This document shows positions 20,056 to 30,865 of a stretch of DNA of 64,000 nucleotides, one piece after another. The stretch's first letter is position 1. Each line of letters starts with the position of its first letter. The translations under genes were made by a program, and so were the position numbers. Location of the stretch: positions 2,604,001 through 2,668,000 of the forward strand of contig JAJTUQ010000004.1 of assembly GCA_021399445.1 (NCBI GenBank), written 5' to 3'. The notes beneath the pieces were generated by a model. That model was given only the letters and a program-made list of their open reading frames with translations. It did not search any database and was not told the DNA's origin. Source of the DNA: Xylogone sp. PMI_703. Lineage: Eukaryota; Ascomycota; Leotiomycetes.

Positions 20056-21289
20056 TTAACATCTTTGTGGCCGCCAATTCTTAATAGCGTAACTGCCGTT
20101 TGGCATGAGCATATCGAAAGTGCCTTCTTGTAACCAAGCATGTAGAAACCAGCCGATGTTGTTCTCTTTGAAATAGTGACAGTTCTCATCATACGTCTTC
20201 CAGAAGTGGTTATACTGCTCTGGTCCACAATCACACTTGGCGAAACCAAGGTCACTACCACCTTGGTGAAGAATGTTGAAGTCCCATGCCCATTGAGTCT
20301 GCCATGTATCAATTAGCCAGCTTCACGAGGATAAGATGGAAAGAAGGTTGGGGGAAGCTTCGTACCTCAGAGATAATAGTGGGTAGCTTAATATTCTCCT
20401 TGTACCATGCCACCTGCTGCTGAATGTATGGCCATGCTTGTGATTCCGTCATATTATTGTGATAGTAAGGCATGATATGGGCGTGCACTAAATCACTGTT
20501 CTCGTAGATCTGCTTTCCAACAGGTCCCAATCCAACTCCATTTGGTCCACTCATTAAGTTCGGACGATCCCAGTCTTCGCTAATTCCTACGGGAATCCCA
20601 TATGGCCTCAAAGCAGCACGGAAAGACGCGAGAGCAACAATGAAAGGACTGTGATCAGATCCATCATCAAGGGAGTCATCACTGTCGCCGATGGGCTCAG
20701 TGCCAAACTCGGCGGAGTGGAAGACGTAAGGAGCAACTTTTGCATAGGGGCCGCTCTTGAGCACTTTCAAGATGGAAGCTTGGGTGAGTTGCCAGTTGTC
20801 CAACTTGACATTGTCAACTTAGTTTCACTTTGAATATCCGGTGGAGGACAGGAATTGACTTACAGCATCGCCATTTAGAGGCCATGCCACTTGGATGACA
20901 ATAGCCATATTGTTATTAACTCCAGCCCTGATCAAATTTTCCCAGATCTCGGTGGTATAGCATTGCGGGAGATACACTCTTGCCATCGTTGCGCCAAAAT
21001 CTCTTCTCATCATCCCGAAATCTCTGTTGATCTTCTCGTAGCTCTCATCTTCGCACCCGTATTCCATGGGGTATGAGAAGCCCAAGAATCCATAGGTCAT
21101 GGATTGAGGGCACCACCACTCTTCCCTAGAAATTCGAGGTGGGATAAAGTCATTTGGAAGAAAGCCAGCAGATCCAAAAGGAAAGCAATGAGGTGTTGGA
21201 TTGCTGTGGCGTTCAATTACATCTACTGGAACGGCTGGCAATGCATATGCTCCAGCGACAAGAGCTGGTAGAGTATTTAGAAGACGCAT
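20056..21289 (-). CDS. Secreted glycoside hydrolase, clan GH-A, GH17-like
   Basis: Three exons: 21289 to about 20860, about 20817 to 20366, and 20298-20056. The N-terminus is a signal peptide (MRLLNTLPALVAGAYALP). Barrel landmarks are MARVYLPQCYTTEIWENLI, the strand end MAIVIQVAWPLNGDA, HSAEFGTEPIGD (candidate acid/base Glu), the GH17-like loop HAHIMPYYHNN, and IISETQWAWDFN, which resembles the nucleophile motif SETGWP of GH17 beta-1,3-glucanases. The C-terminus (NNIGWFLHAWLQEGTFD) fits the last barrel strands. Likely acts on cell-wall or external beta-glucan, but substrate and exact GH family are inference. The second intron is a clean phase-0 GTACGA...GGCAG. The first is unusually short (42-46 bp), and the consensus GTAAGT donor does not keep frame, whereas a donor four bases further on does. 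Confidence 0.78.
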
Positions 21290-23115
21290 CCTGAATTAAG
21301 AGTTGAACAAAGCCAGAAGCACCCAAGAGATCAGGGAGAAGAGCCAAGACTATGGGGGAAACCGCCGATCTTTCAGGTACATATAGTTCCTGCTGGGGGG
21401 CTCTCCAGGCATCGGGGGCTCTGTATCCTGGACCATAGCCATGTCCAAAATGTTATTACTGCTAGGGTAATCATGAATTCTCCTTGTTTGTCGTGCCATT
21501 GTAACGCTGGAAGCCACCTTAGTTGACGCCTCGGCTTTTGATAGAAGCCGGCACTACGGGAAGTGCTCCAGCTTCGCCAAAGGGCAAAAGCCACCTTACG
21601 GTCAAAAGGTACCCAATTGCGACGGGAACAAGACAAAAAAAGCCGTGCAGAAACTTACACACTATTCAAGTATCTTTATAGAAGATAGGGATCTGAAATC
21701 AATATTAGTTTTTGCTCTTTAAGTATGGTCTCTTCGCAGTGTAATGCGCGTTCGCTCTCATAACTGGCACTGGGATGGTCCTGCTCATCCAGTAGTCAGT
21801 AATAAAAGCTGTGGCTCACCTGAACAGGATTCCCAATCATCTGGCCCTGCTGACCACTGTATCTCTCAATATTCTTTGTGCTTCCACTAACCTCACAATC
21901 TCGGCGTAGACTTGCCAAACCACGCTGTTTCCGCGTCATGTTGGTAGCGCTAGAGTCGCAAAATGTAATCAGATATATTCCAAACTAAAGAATGAATAAG
22001 ACTTCTAAAACGCATATCCATCATTAAGAAATTCGCATATGAATCGCTCACCAAAATCCATACAGAAATACAGCAGGCGAAACATAGGATCCCAACACTA
22101 CACGCCACTCCTTGCCAATGATAACTCGTTGATAGAACCTGATTGTGTAATTTGCGTACGAATGCCGTAAAGCGCTCTCTAGTAGCCGCCAATTCTAGTT
22201 ATGAATCTGCTTTATCATATTCGATACTGATGATGCTATCCAGCTGCAGGTGTGGTCATCACTGGTCCACCACCTAGCCAGAGGTTGTGGAGGCGGGGTG
22301 CGGGGTGCGGGGTGCATCGTTCGAGGTAGCACTTTGGATGCAGCTGTAGTCAGCCAATTTTACTGTGGCAGAAGTTGTTAGGACGAAACAGGCAGGTGAA
22401 TAAGCCTTAACTGCTCGGCCGGATTCATGCAATAATGACTCTGTTGAAGCAAGTGGTTTTCTGAGACTTGCTCCAAGTACAGAACACGTGAAATTCATTA
22501 TCCTATCGAGTTTTCACTCTAGTCTGAAAGTATCTTCGCCTGTACGAAGAGTCTTTGTCAATAAATGTTGTCTTCAAAATTTCAGCTTGAGTCGTGTTAA
22601 GATTTAATAAGAAATTGGTCACTCGTACCGAATATCTCAAGGTAGCTCACAAGACAAGTAGTCTTTACTGGGCTTAATTATCGGGCTTACAAGGTGTTTA
22701 ACTCGATTACAAATAGACGTGGATTGTTAACTATAACATCTTCCCTGTAGTGTATCTTTTACAAGCCTGGTTTTAATGAAATTTTATAAAGTTACATGGT
22801 TTATCTAATGATAATTTACTTTTTATATTTACTCTCCAATAGCTTCATTGTTACCAAATTACTATAACAAGAGTACTTTTAAATTGGAACCATCAAGACC
22901 CAAACTCAAAGGTGATGTATAGTGCTTTTTTTGAAGTCCTTAACACTTGAGAGAAGGATTCCTAAGCAGCCGAAGGCATCTTCTGACCTATTGTACGGAC
23001 TCATGTATATAAAGAGTTCAATAAGTGATTGCACTTAGATATGAATACTTCCCCATGTTGTACTTATTCTATATCACTTATTCTACTCACAAAACTTGAT
23101 TTCTAAGAATCATCC
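21290..23115. other. Intergenic, no gene seen
   Basis: Holds the promoters of the flanking genes and a (ggggtgc)3 stretch at 22295-22315. A frame near 21950-22192 (minus) encodes a membrane-like segment but has no ATG and a stop directly upstream. Confidence 0.5.
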
Positions 23116-24224
23116 ATGTTTTTCCCCTTTCCAGTCAGTTCCCTCTTGGTAGCGGTATTGCTCCTCGACAGCGCCAATGCTCAAAACCACTGCTCGAAAA
23201 TATCTTTCAATGTGACTGCTACAGCTGAGAATATAGTATTTATCGACTTGCCTGATCCAAACAACTCTACGGCTATTAGTGAATACCTAACTAACAGCTT
23301 CACGAACGGGCCCCAACGAATGGTAAAGCTATCGTTGGAGGCTCGTTTGAGATTGTCGGCACATACTGCCAACCTGCCACAGGTGCAAAAGATAACGGGG
23401 TCTTGCAGTATTTCATCCATGGCGCAACCTACAACCAGACTGTCTGGACGGGCCTCGGCATCTCTGATAAGTACAACTGGCCTCTGTTCGCCACAAATCA
23501 GGGTTATTATACTTTGACTCTAGAGAGTTTGGGACATGGTGAGAACCCTGATCGCCCAGACCCTTACACCATCGTCCAGGGTCCTTTGCAAGTCGAGATC
23601 AACCATCAGATACTCTCTGCTATCCGCAACGATGCCTCCAACCCGCTCCGGAAGACTTTTGACAAGATCGTCCTTGTTGCTCATTCATACGGCTCGTCAG
23701 TAGGTGTCTCTTTACTCGGCGGCCATCCGGCCGACGTCGAAGCCTTTGTTATGACAGGCTGGAGTACTTCGCTGTCACTAGATGCTACTCTAGCTCTTAA
23801 CTTCGTCCCGGCTGTCGCGGATCGCCTGGCCGGTTTAGATAAGGGTTACGTGTCGCAGGCCACCGAGAAGTCCCGCCAGAATGGATTTTACGTAGGCAAT
23901 TTTGACCCAGCCGTCCCCTTCAAAGACTTTGCTGGTGCTGACACTGTGGGTGTTGCGGAACTTCTATCACTGCCCGGTGGTCTTACACCAGCGGCAAACT
24001 ATGACAGGCCTGTATTTGCTATCAATGGGGATATGGATGCGCTATTGTGTAGCCCAGAGTTTGGTGCCTGTGATGATATCCTCAATGCCACTAGGGCTTT
24101 GTTCCCAATGGCAAGGACTTACGAATTCTACTCAGTTCCGCAGACCGGACACGATCTGACTTTGCACTCGTCAGCGTCAACGACTCTGGCGATGGTCCAT
24201 GAATGGCTAAATGGAACCCTATAA
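23116..24224 (+). CDS. Secreted alpha/beta-hydrolase, apparent frameshift near 23311
   Basis: Signal peptide (MFFPFPVSSLLVAVLLLDSANA) followed by a serine hydrolase. Frame 1 runs from 23116 through VTATAENIVFIDLP to FTNGP; the conserved body then continues in frame 3: IVGGSFEIVGTYCQP, QYFIHGATYNQTVW, the nucleophile elbow VAHSYGSSVG, acid loop INGDMDALLC and catalytic His in PQTGHDLTLH. The two frames join perfectly if one C is added to the C run at 23311-23314 (reading NGPPTNGKAIVGG). So this is a one-base deletion, or an assembly error. A 62-bp intron (23236-23297, GTATTT...TAACAG) would also restore frame, but it would remove sequence that looks coding and its branch point is too close. 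Substrate unknown (lipase/esterase-like). If the shift is real, the gene is a recent pseudogene. Confidence 0.78.
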
Positions 24225-24882
24225 GCTAATCATAAAAATCGGCAAAAGCTAAGGAGCAGATAACATTCGTATTCTATTCTCCGCATCATGTATGCTACAT
24301 ACAATTTCTGCATAGATTGCCTTACAGTTCCAGTGGTTCTGGCGCAATGCTTAATATAACAATTAAAACTATAATTCACAGTTATTTCTACCGAAAAACA
24401 AAGCTTCTATGCCATTTAGTAAATACACGCCATACAGTAGCTACACCCTACAAGCTAATAGCCAGAGCACAGCGAGGGCTGTTGGCATACCGAGTTGTTA
24501 TTAAATTCAAAGTAATCAGAGTTTACTAGCCCAAAAAAACTTACAAATACGGATAGATTACTCTATTCCATTAACATATACAGAGCTATAATCAAATTCA
24601 GAGTAGTAGGAGGCTACTAGCTGTAGGTCAGGAGCCCAGAAAGTTATAGACACGGATGGAGCATTACGCTCTATATACGTAGAGAGCTTGAACAAAATAT
24701 GCGGATGGAACTGAAATTGAAATTGAAGCTTGACATTTAAGGGGTTCGAAGCACCCCTCTCCTTAGGGTGTAACGAGAAGCAAGCGCAGCTTATGTTACA
24801 TTATAAGACTATATTTACTACGTTGAATAAGATTGAATCTAACAGTATTCTGCGAAGTATCTTCTTTACAGTGACCAGTCTA
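24225..24882. other. Intergenic with degenerate repeats
   Basis: Contains two related, diverged segments near 24503 and 24592 (shared words such as aaattca.agtag, tactag, acggat), perhaps an old repeat. No gene seen. Confidence 0.4.
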
Positions 24883-25438
24883 TTACTGACCGTCGCTGCA
24901 ACCGTCAAGGCAAGTGCATGTGAAGGAACTAATCACGTCTATTTGGCCGGCATCTAGATTATATGGCTCCCGGGCTGGATCACTACCCACAGCAAATCCA
25001 GTGACATTGGTGCCCAAGCAATCAAAGTCGCTAAGTATAGGTTAGAAACACACTAAGTAATTCTTCGTATTCTAGATATAAGGCGTACCTATAAAGGGTG
25101 CAGCCGATATTAATATCCCCGGCTGGCTGTAGCCATTTGATATTGTTATTCCACTCAGCATATTCGCCAGTGAAGTCATCTGGTAGTCAAGGATATATGT
25201 CAACATGATTAGAATATTCTTACTCTACGAATAGCTTACAACATTCACCACTATCATAAGTGATCGTAGCGCAATCTCCTTGGCCATTAAACTCTGTACA
25301 GACAATAATACCCTTAAAAAAGACCTGCCTTGGACTGGCCATGTTTTTCAAGTTGTAACTTGACATTAAAGGAGAGGCTAATACCGCATGCGCAAAGGCA
25401 GTAGGGAAAATAAATGAGGCGATGATTAAAAAATGCAT
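24883..25438 (-). CDS. Small secreted protein, three exons
   Basis: Exons 25438-25240, 25179-25089 and 25030-24883 join in frame to give 145 residues, with introns of 60 and 58 bp (GTAAGC..CCAG and GTACGC..TTAG). The signal peptide is MHFLIIASFIFPTAFAHAVLA. The mature part has the layout of a widespread class of fungal small secreted proteins: VCTEFNGQGDCATITYDSGE-C, a central NNNIKWLQPAGDINIGCTLY, SDFDCLGTNVTGFAVGS, and a final QIDVISSFTCTCLDG. About eight cysteines remain in the mature form, suggesting disulfides. Secretion is well supported; the biological role is unknown. Only exon 1 is an open frame of any length, so simple ORF calling would miss two-thirds of this gene. Confidence 0.75.
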
Positions 25439-26987
25439 CTTGATGAATGGATTAAGTCAAAAACTATCTTGACAAAAGTATGTGAAGCTGACCGTTACAG
25501 GTGGAGAATGTCAGAAATACTCAGGGCATGTTTATATACACACCAAAGACATCTATGTAACTTAAACTTAACCCCGCAAACGCATGTGAAATAACATAAT
25601 GCTATTAACTCTACGTCTAATCCGGCTTAATGTTTTTATATCCTTGAGATAAACGCGTCAGCTTGTCCCTTGGCGTCTCGGAGTACCCTAATACAGTCTC
25701 GGACCGTACAAATTCAAGTAGTCCCACTTTGACGCCTTATTATAGAAAAGACAGTACACGCGTGGAATTACAGCTGATTAGTTATATTAACACAAATGAG
25801 CTAAGCTTCAAAGTAAGGCTGTTTGTAACATAAATTCCGAGACAGTACTATCCTCCTTCTTTTATATTCATTAATTCAGGTGTCAAACCGGGGGATTAAA
25901 TTCAAAGAATAAATAACTTTAGGATTTTCACAAGGAATGCATGAACTATAATCTCTTGAAATACTGGACTCATAAAACGGAGGTTTAAGTAGATTAACAC
26001 TGAATACGGACTGATAGATAGTAAGCGGAGGGAATGGCTATAACGGGAATACATTTTGCCCACGAGCAAGGATTTATATCAGATCTCACAATAACTGTTG
26101 ATTGATTCCAAATCAATAAACTACAGTTCATGAACTATGCTTTTAGCTAATAGTTGGTTGGGTGCTCAGAGATCCCTGTAGCCCCCGAGTATTCTTAAAA
26201 CGTACAATGATCGAGTTGATTTGACAATTACTCATGCTTTATAATACATTTTAATTGTAAAGATGTCAAGTGTTATTGTTAATTATTCTGGCGTCAAATG
26301 TGCCACAGCGCCTATATTAGTCTTGGCAGGTGCATATGGCTAGGGTTCGAGTGTACCTATTTAGCTCAAACCCATATTTACTCACGGCCACTGGTATGGA
26401 GATAATGTAACGCTACATAGCGTGGCTTGCCGGAACTAGAAGGTAACTATTTTGCTGGATTATACAATACCGGTATAAAGGGATACAAGGCTTATCTCAA
26501 TGCGGCCATTGTAAGTAAATACAGACTTCTATAGACAAGTTTACCAGAACGAATAGGAGTTTAAATCCGAAGATTTCGGTCCGGAATTTGCGGGTTTAAA
26601 CGATCCGATAAGTTCGAAAAAGGCCCTGCCAGCTAAAGAATGTGAAGGATTATAATTCTAAAGGATTTAGGAGAATAAGTGTTTTACGATTAGTAAAGAT
26701 ATTATCGATAAACCCAATGCCTCCTGGGCCTCGCTGGCTCTAACATCAGGAATAGCGGGCTCCAAGAGCTAGAGATTGAGATACACACAATTGGACCGGA
26801 GTATTCACGTTCAAAATGAACTATTTTATTACTTGAGAAAAGTGTCGTGCCTATTGTTCGTTCTGTGATTGGTCTTCTGAATGCCATGGGCATATCACTC
26901 GGATCGGAGCCCAACTGCCTATATGGGAGCATTTATTAATTGCCTGCTACCAAGGGTTTCTGAACGCAGATTTTCTCTGGGCATGAA
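25439..26987. other. Intergenic, AT-rich, no gene seen
   Basis: Promoter of the small secreted protein followed by AT-rich sequence to the 3' end of the amine oxidase. No coding features recognised. Confidence 0.5.
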
Positions 26988-28421
26988 TTACAGTTTTACG
27001 GAGCTTCGGAGCTCATCCCCTAGTGCTATGACTGCTGGCTTTCCAAGGATATTTGCCACTGTGTATAATGCGGAGTCAATTGCCCCAGCTATCCATGTGT
27101 GATGTCGACTCAAATGTTCACCTGCGAAGTAGATGTTGCCCTCAGGGCGTCTAGCCGCGTCAAAGAATCGACTGAACTGACCCGGTAGAAACATTGCATC
27201 TCCGGTCGCCGATTCTTGGCTCCAGCAGATGTCGAATGCATCGATAAATTCGTTGTACACGTTCACATTACTATCAGAGAAATATCTCGCAAGGTCGTGT
27301 AGAGCAAGTTGGAGTCGTTGTTGCCGCGGTATTGAGGCAATGCGATGGGCGTCGTTCATCCAGCAGTAGAGAAGGAGAACACCGGAGCCCTGATCGCCAA
27401 GGTTATTCGACGGGTAGACAATCCAACGAAAGCGTAAGTCAGTCACACTCTGGCCTCCAAAGCAGGGACGCGAAAGCTTCTCCCAAAAGCGAGAGCGAAA
27501 GTGCAGCCCAATTTTATATAGGGGCTCGCAATGTACGCTTCGGATGGCTTGTTCTTTTGCGAAAGACCATCTCGGACGATCACGAATGTTCTGTAATGCT
27601 GAGGGAGGAATGGCAAGGAGGACTTTGTCAAAGATACTCCTTTGCTCCGTATGCGTGTTAAGCGTCTTTAAAATGACTCTGCCATCCCTGGATTCGAGAA
27701 TTCGCTCCACCCTGGCATTCAAGTGAATATGCTCCCAACCAACGAGGTCAGCTAGTCGGTCCGTCAGATGAGACATTCCGCCCTTGATGGTTGTCCAATC
27801 ACTCGTACCAAAGTCAAGATTTTGCATGATGATTTCTGTAAATGATAAGTCGTACTGGTTCGTTTGGCTATTCATCAATTCGACAAAGTCTATCACTTCA
27901 TCTGGCCATCCAAGGAGGTGAAGATAGAGTCGGAAGGATAGCGCATCCAACTGGAGGATCTGACTGAATCCATAGTCGAAGTCCTCATGGAGCAACTTTA
28001 GCCACGGCTGGACGGCTTCTGCAAGAAGCTGTCGAGCTGATTTCTTCTGATACTGCACTGGAAGTTTCAGTCTTATACCTAATTCTTCGTCATCTAGGGG
28101 AGTTTTTTGGCCCTGGATATATGCCAAATTGTTTTCATTTTCCAATATGTATGGAATTAACTCAATCTTATTATGTTCATCCTGGGATTTGTCATTTAAG
28201 TAACGAATAAGATCATATACTTGACTATGCAGGGTCGACTTTGGAATACGCATAGCACCAGCCTCGAAGTAGCTACCATCATCGGGGCAAAAACGATGTG
28301 TATATATACGGCCACCGATACGGGAGTTGGCTTCATATATTGTCACATTATGACCTTCGCGTTGAAGAAGCAATGCAGCGTATAGACCGGATATACCTGC
28401 TCCCACGACGGCTATATTCAT
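26988..28421 (-). CDS. FAD-dependent amine oxidase / L-amino-acid-oxidase-like
   Basis: A 477-residue intronless frame. The N-terminal Rossmann FAD motif is canonical (AVVGAGISGLYAALLL, GxGxxG at residues 7-12, ribose-binding Glu 30, then NSRIGGRIYT). The middle has the substrate-domain pattern of flavin amine oxidases (GGMSHLTDRLADLV, KVLLAIPPSAL). The C-terminus has the FAD-closing motif NIYFAGEHLSRHHTWIAGAI. It should oxidise an amine or amino acid to an imine with release of H2O2; which one is unknown. No signal peptide or SKL-type peroxisomal tail is seen (it ends SVKL, which is not clearly PTS1). It is divergent from an MFS transporter with an 856-bp gap, and a broken Zn2Cys6 regulator lies 3 kb beyond; a small metabolic cluster is possible. 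The start is the Met immediately before the Rossmann strand. Confidence 0.9.
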   Translation of the reverse strand: MNIAVVGAGISGLYAALLLQREGHNVTIYEANSRIGGRIYTHRFCPDDGSYFEAGAMRIPKSTLHSQVYDLIRYLNDKSQDEHNKIELIPYILENENNLAYIQGQKTPLDDEELGIRLKLPVQYQKKSARQLLAEAVQPWLKLLHEDFDYGFSQILQLDALSFRLYLHLLGWPDEVIDFVELMNSQTNQYDLSFTEIIMQNLDFGTSDWTTIKGGMSHLTDRLADLVGWEHIHLNARVERILESRDGRVILKTLNTHTEQRSIFDKVLLAIPPSALQNIRDRPRWSFAKEQAIRSVHCEPLYKIGLHFRSRFWEKLSRPCFGGQSVTDLRFRWIVYPSNNLGDQGSGVLLLYCWMNDAHRIASIPRQQRLQLALHDLARYFSDSNVNVYNEFIDAFDICWSQESATGDAMFLPGQFSRFFDAARRPEGNIYFAGEHLSRHHTWIAGAIDSALYTVANILGKPAVIALGDELRSSVKL

Positions 28422-29277
28422 GGTATGGTGAGGTAATGAAGTATGGAAGAATAGATCAATTACGCCAAATCATGAATATATAAGTAATGGCCTCTTATAA
28501 CCAGCTGGCGTCTATTAAATCCCAATACTATAATATTATCGCTATATATACGCTAGTAAAATAGATGCAGAGGCAGACTTCCCCTAAACTTAGAGGAATT
28601 TCTCACTCTTGTTCCACCCGAAATGGTCACTTCCTCTAAGAGGAAACGTAGGCTTGGATCCATCTGTCAGATCTGCAGGGAGGGCTGGACGGAGCCCTCA
28701 ATACGACATAATTCGTACAAAGAGGAATGCTTGGACCGGATATACGTCATGGCAAATGCAGATGAGATGCTGAGCGAGGAATATATCGAGGCTACACACA
28801 GTTTTGGTTCCGCCGTAAAGGTTTTCCAGGATTTAGTCATAGTATTTGCCATCACCAATGTTGATACGGAGATGAGATGGGATGGCCCACCCTGTACAAG
28901 GTCCACTTTGTGAAGTTACGCAATATGTGACAAATCGACACCATTCTCAGTGATGTGAAATAGATGTTATATTTCCCCGGACTTAACATGATGACGACTA
29001 GTAATAAGTCGTAGACGTAGGCTCTTTTAGCCATTCGGAATTAGTTGATTATCAGCGCATTCAACGTATCCACGTATTCGTTGACTCGAATCCGGCCCTT
29101 GCACATTCTCCTCGTAAACGTAGTACTCACATCCCCAGATCACCAGTTGATGACCTATCATACTCCCCTCCGTTACAATGATTAATATAAAACAAGAATT
29201 TGGTTTAGCATTGGCCAAGTCAGAGAGTGGGCGTCTTTCAACAGAATTTGACATTTAGTCTTCCTCGGAAGGGGAGC
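28422..29277. other. Divergent promoter region with an unassigned ORF
   Basis: Region between the divergent amine oxidase and MFS genes. An ATG frame at 28623-28913 (96 codons, N-terminal KRKRR, then ICQICREG) is open but shows no family. It may be spurious. Confidence 0.4.
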
Positions 29278-30865
29278 ATGCGAAAAGCCAATTCTATCAA
29301 TATGTCCCAAGAACTCGGAAAAGACCAGCCACATAGTGGGGAGTTACTCGGAGAGACGGGCTTGCAATACTCGGGGAGATTGACTGGTAACCTCCAGAAA
29401 ACAGACGATCCGCGCAATTGGAGAGCAGCAAAGAAATGTATGATGGTCATGATTACATTATTACTTCAGGACCAACTGACACCAAATTCACAGGGATATG
29501 TACATGTATCTTGGTCTTGATGACAGCAATGATTGCAATCGCCTCCAGCATCTACTCTGCAGCGATTCCATCCATAGCAGCCAGATATAAATGTAGCCAG
29601 ACTATCGCTACCCTAGGTATAACCACATTTCTCCTGGGCTTTGGCAGCGGGCCACTCCTGTTTGCACCTTTGTCTGAGGTTTGGTATGTGGTTCTTCAAT
29701 TCTATCTTCTTCGAATACCTTCACTGACACACTCATGGTTGCTTACCATTATAGGGGGCGCCTTAACATCTTCCGGGTCACGTTTGGACTTTTTGTTGTA
29801 CTGCAGATAGCCTGCGCTCTCGCTCCTAACATTGTTTCTCTCATTATATTCCGGCTCCTATCAGGCTTCTTCGGGTCACCCGCTGTTACAAACACTGCAG
29901 GAGCGATTGCCGATATCTGGGATCAGGCACATCGCTCTGTTCCACTGGCTCTCTTCTCTGCTGCAAGTTTCCTGGGACCTGTTATCGCGCCTACTATCGG
30001 TGGGTTTGTCAGCCAGTACACTACATGGAGATGGAATTTCTGGATTGTTCTCATCCTCAGCGGGACTATATATGTCTCCATGATCATCTATGTACCTGAG
30101 ACTTATGCAGCAAAACTTGAGAAGCAAGATGGCTGCGGTCGTGGCACGCACAGTCAGGATCGTATTCAACGGCAACTATATACATCGCTGACGAGGCCGT
30201 GGGTTATGTTACTTACCGAACCCATACTATTATCCCTCTCACTGTACATGGCCTTCCTCTACGGCATCCTCTATCTTGACTTCACGGCGTACCCCTTTGT
30301 CTACAAAGAAACACGTGGCTGGTCCCCAGGCATCGCAGGACTTTCATTTCTTGGTATGTGTGTGGGTATGTTCTTTGCTACCTTGGCATCGCCTCTAATC
30401 AATCGCATCCACGGCGTATACGTCCGCCGACTGGGTGGAACTCAGCCCGAGGCTCGACTGCCACACCTGATCCCTCTCGCCTGGCTGCTTCCGCTGAGCT
30501 TGTTCTGGTTTGCCTGGACAGCAGGGCCACCCATACACTGGCTCGTAGGGATCAGCTCAGGCATAATATACGGTTTTGCGCTCATCATTGTATTCCTAGG
30601 AATTACGTCCTATCTGACCGACTGCTATGGGCCGTATGCGGCAAGTGCTATGGCCGCAAATGCAGTTTTACGGTCTGTATTTGGAGCCACATTCCCACTC
30701 TTTGCAAATGATATGTATCAAAAATTGAACATTGGGTGGGCAACAAGCGTACTGGCATTTGTTGCTCTGGTGATGGCACCTTTGCCATGGGTGTTCTATC
30801 GGTTTGGCCCAGCTCTGAGGGAAAGGAGTGCATTTCATGTACAAATTAGGGAGCTAGAACAGTGA
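29278..30865 (+). CDS. MFS transporter, DHA1 (multidrug/polyamine) type
   Basis: Exons 29278-29437, 29494-29683 and 29755-30865 join in frame to 486 residues, with introns of 56 and 71 bp. Features in order: cytosolic N-terminus ending DDPRNWRAAKKW (the DPxNW signature before the first helix of fungal DHA1 transporters), first helix to SSIYSAAIPSIA, then FAPLSEVWGRLNIFRVTFG (the loop 2-3 motif restored by the second splice), GFFGSPAVTNTAGAIADIW, the motif-C region APTIGGFVSQ, and twelve likely membrane segments with a loop rich in charged residues near the middle. Proton antiport of drugs, polyamines or a secondary metabolite across the plasma membrane is the family role. The divergent amine oxidase suggests a related amine substrate, as inference only. 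Met 29278 or Met 29302 could be used. Confidence 0.9.

Noticed and set aside
21950..22192. Minus-strand frame with a membrane-like segment
   Set aside because: Begins with TTG, has a stop just upstream, no ATG and no plausible splice to a start.
22295..22315. (ggggtgc)3 stretch as a regulatory or telomere-like repeat
   Set aside because: Only three units and no context; treated as simple repeat noise.
24741..24757. tRNA T-arm-like hairpin (ggggttcgaagcacccc)
   Set aside because: The loop register is wrong and there is no acceptor, D-arm or anticodon arm around it.
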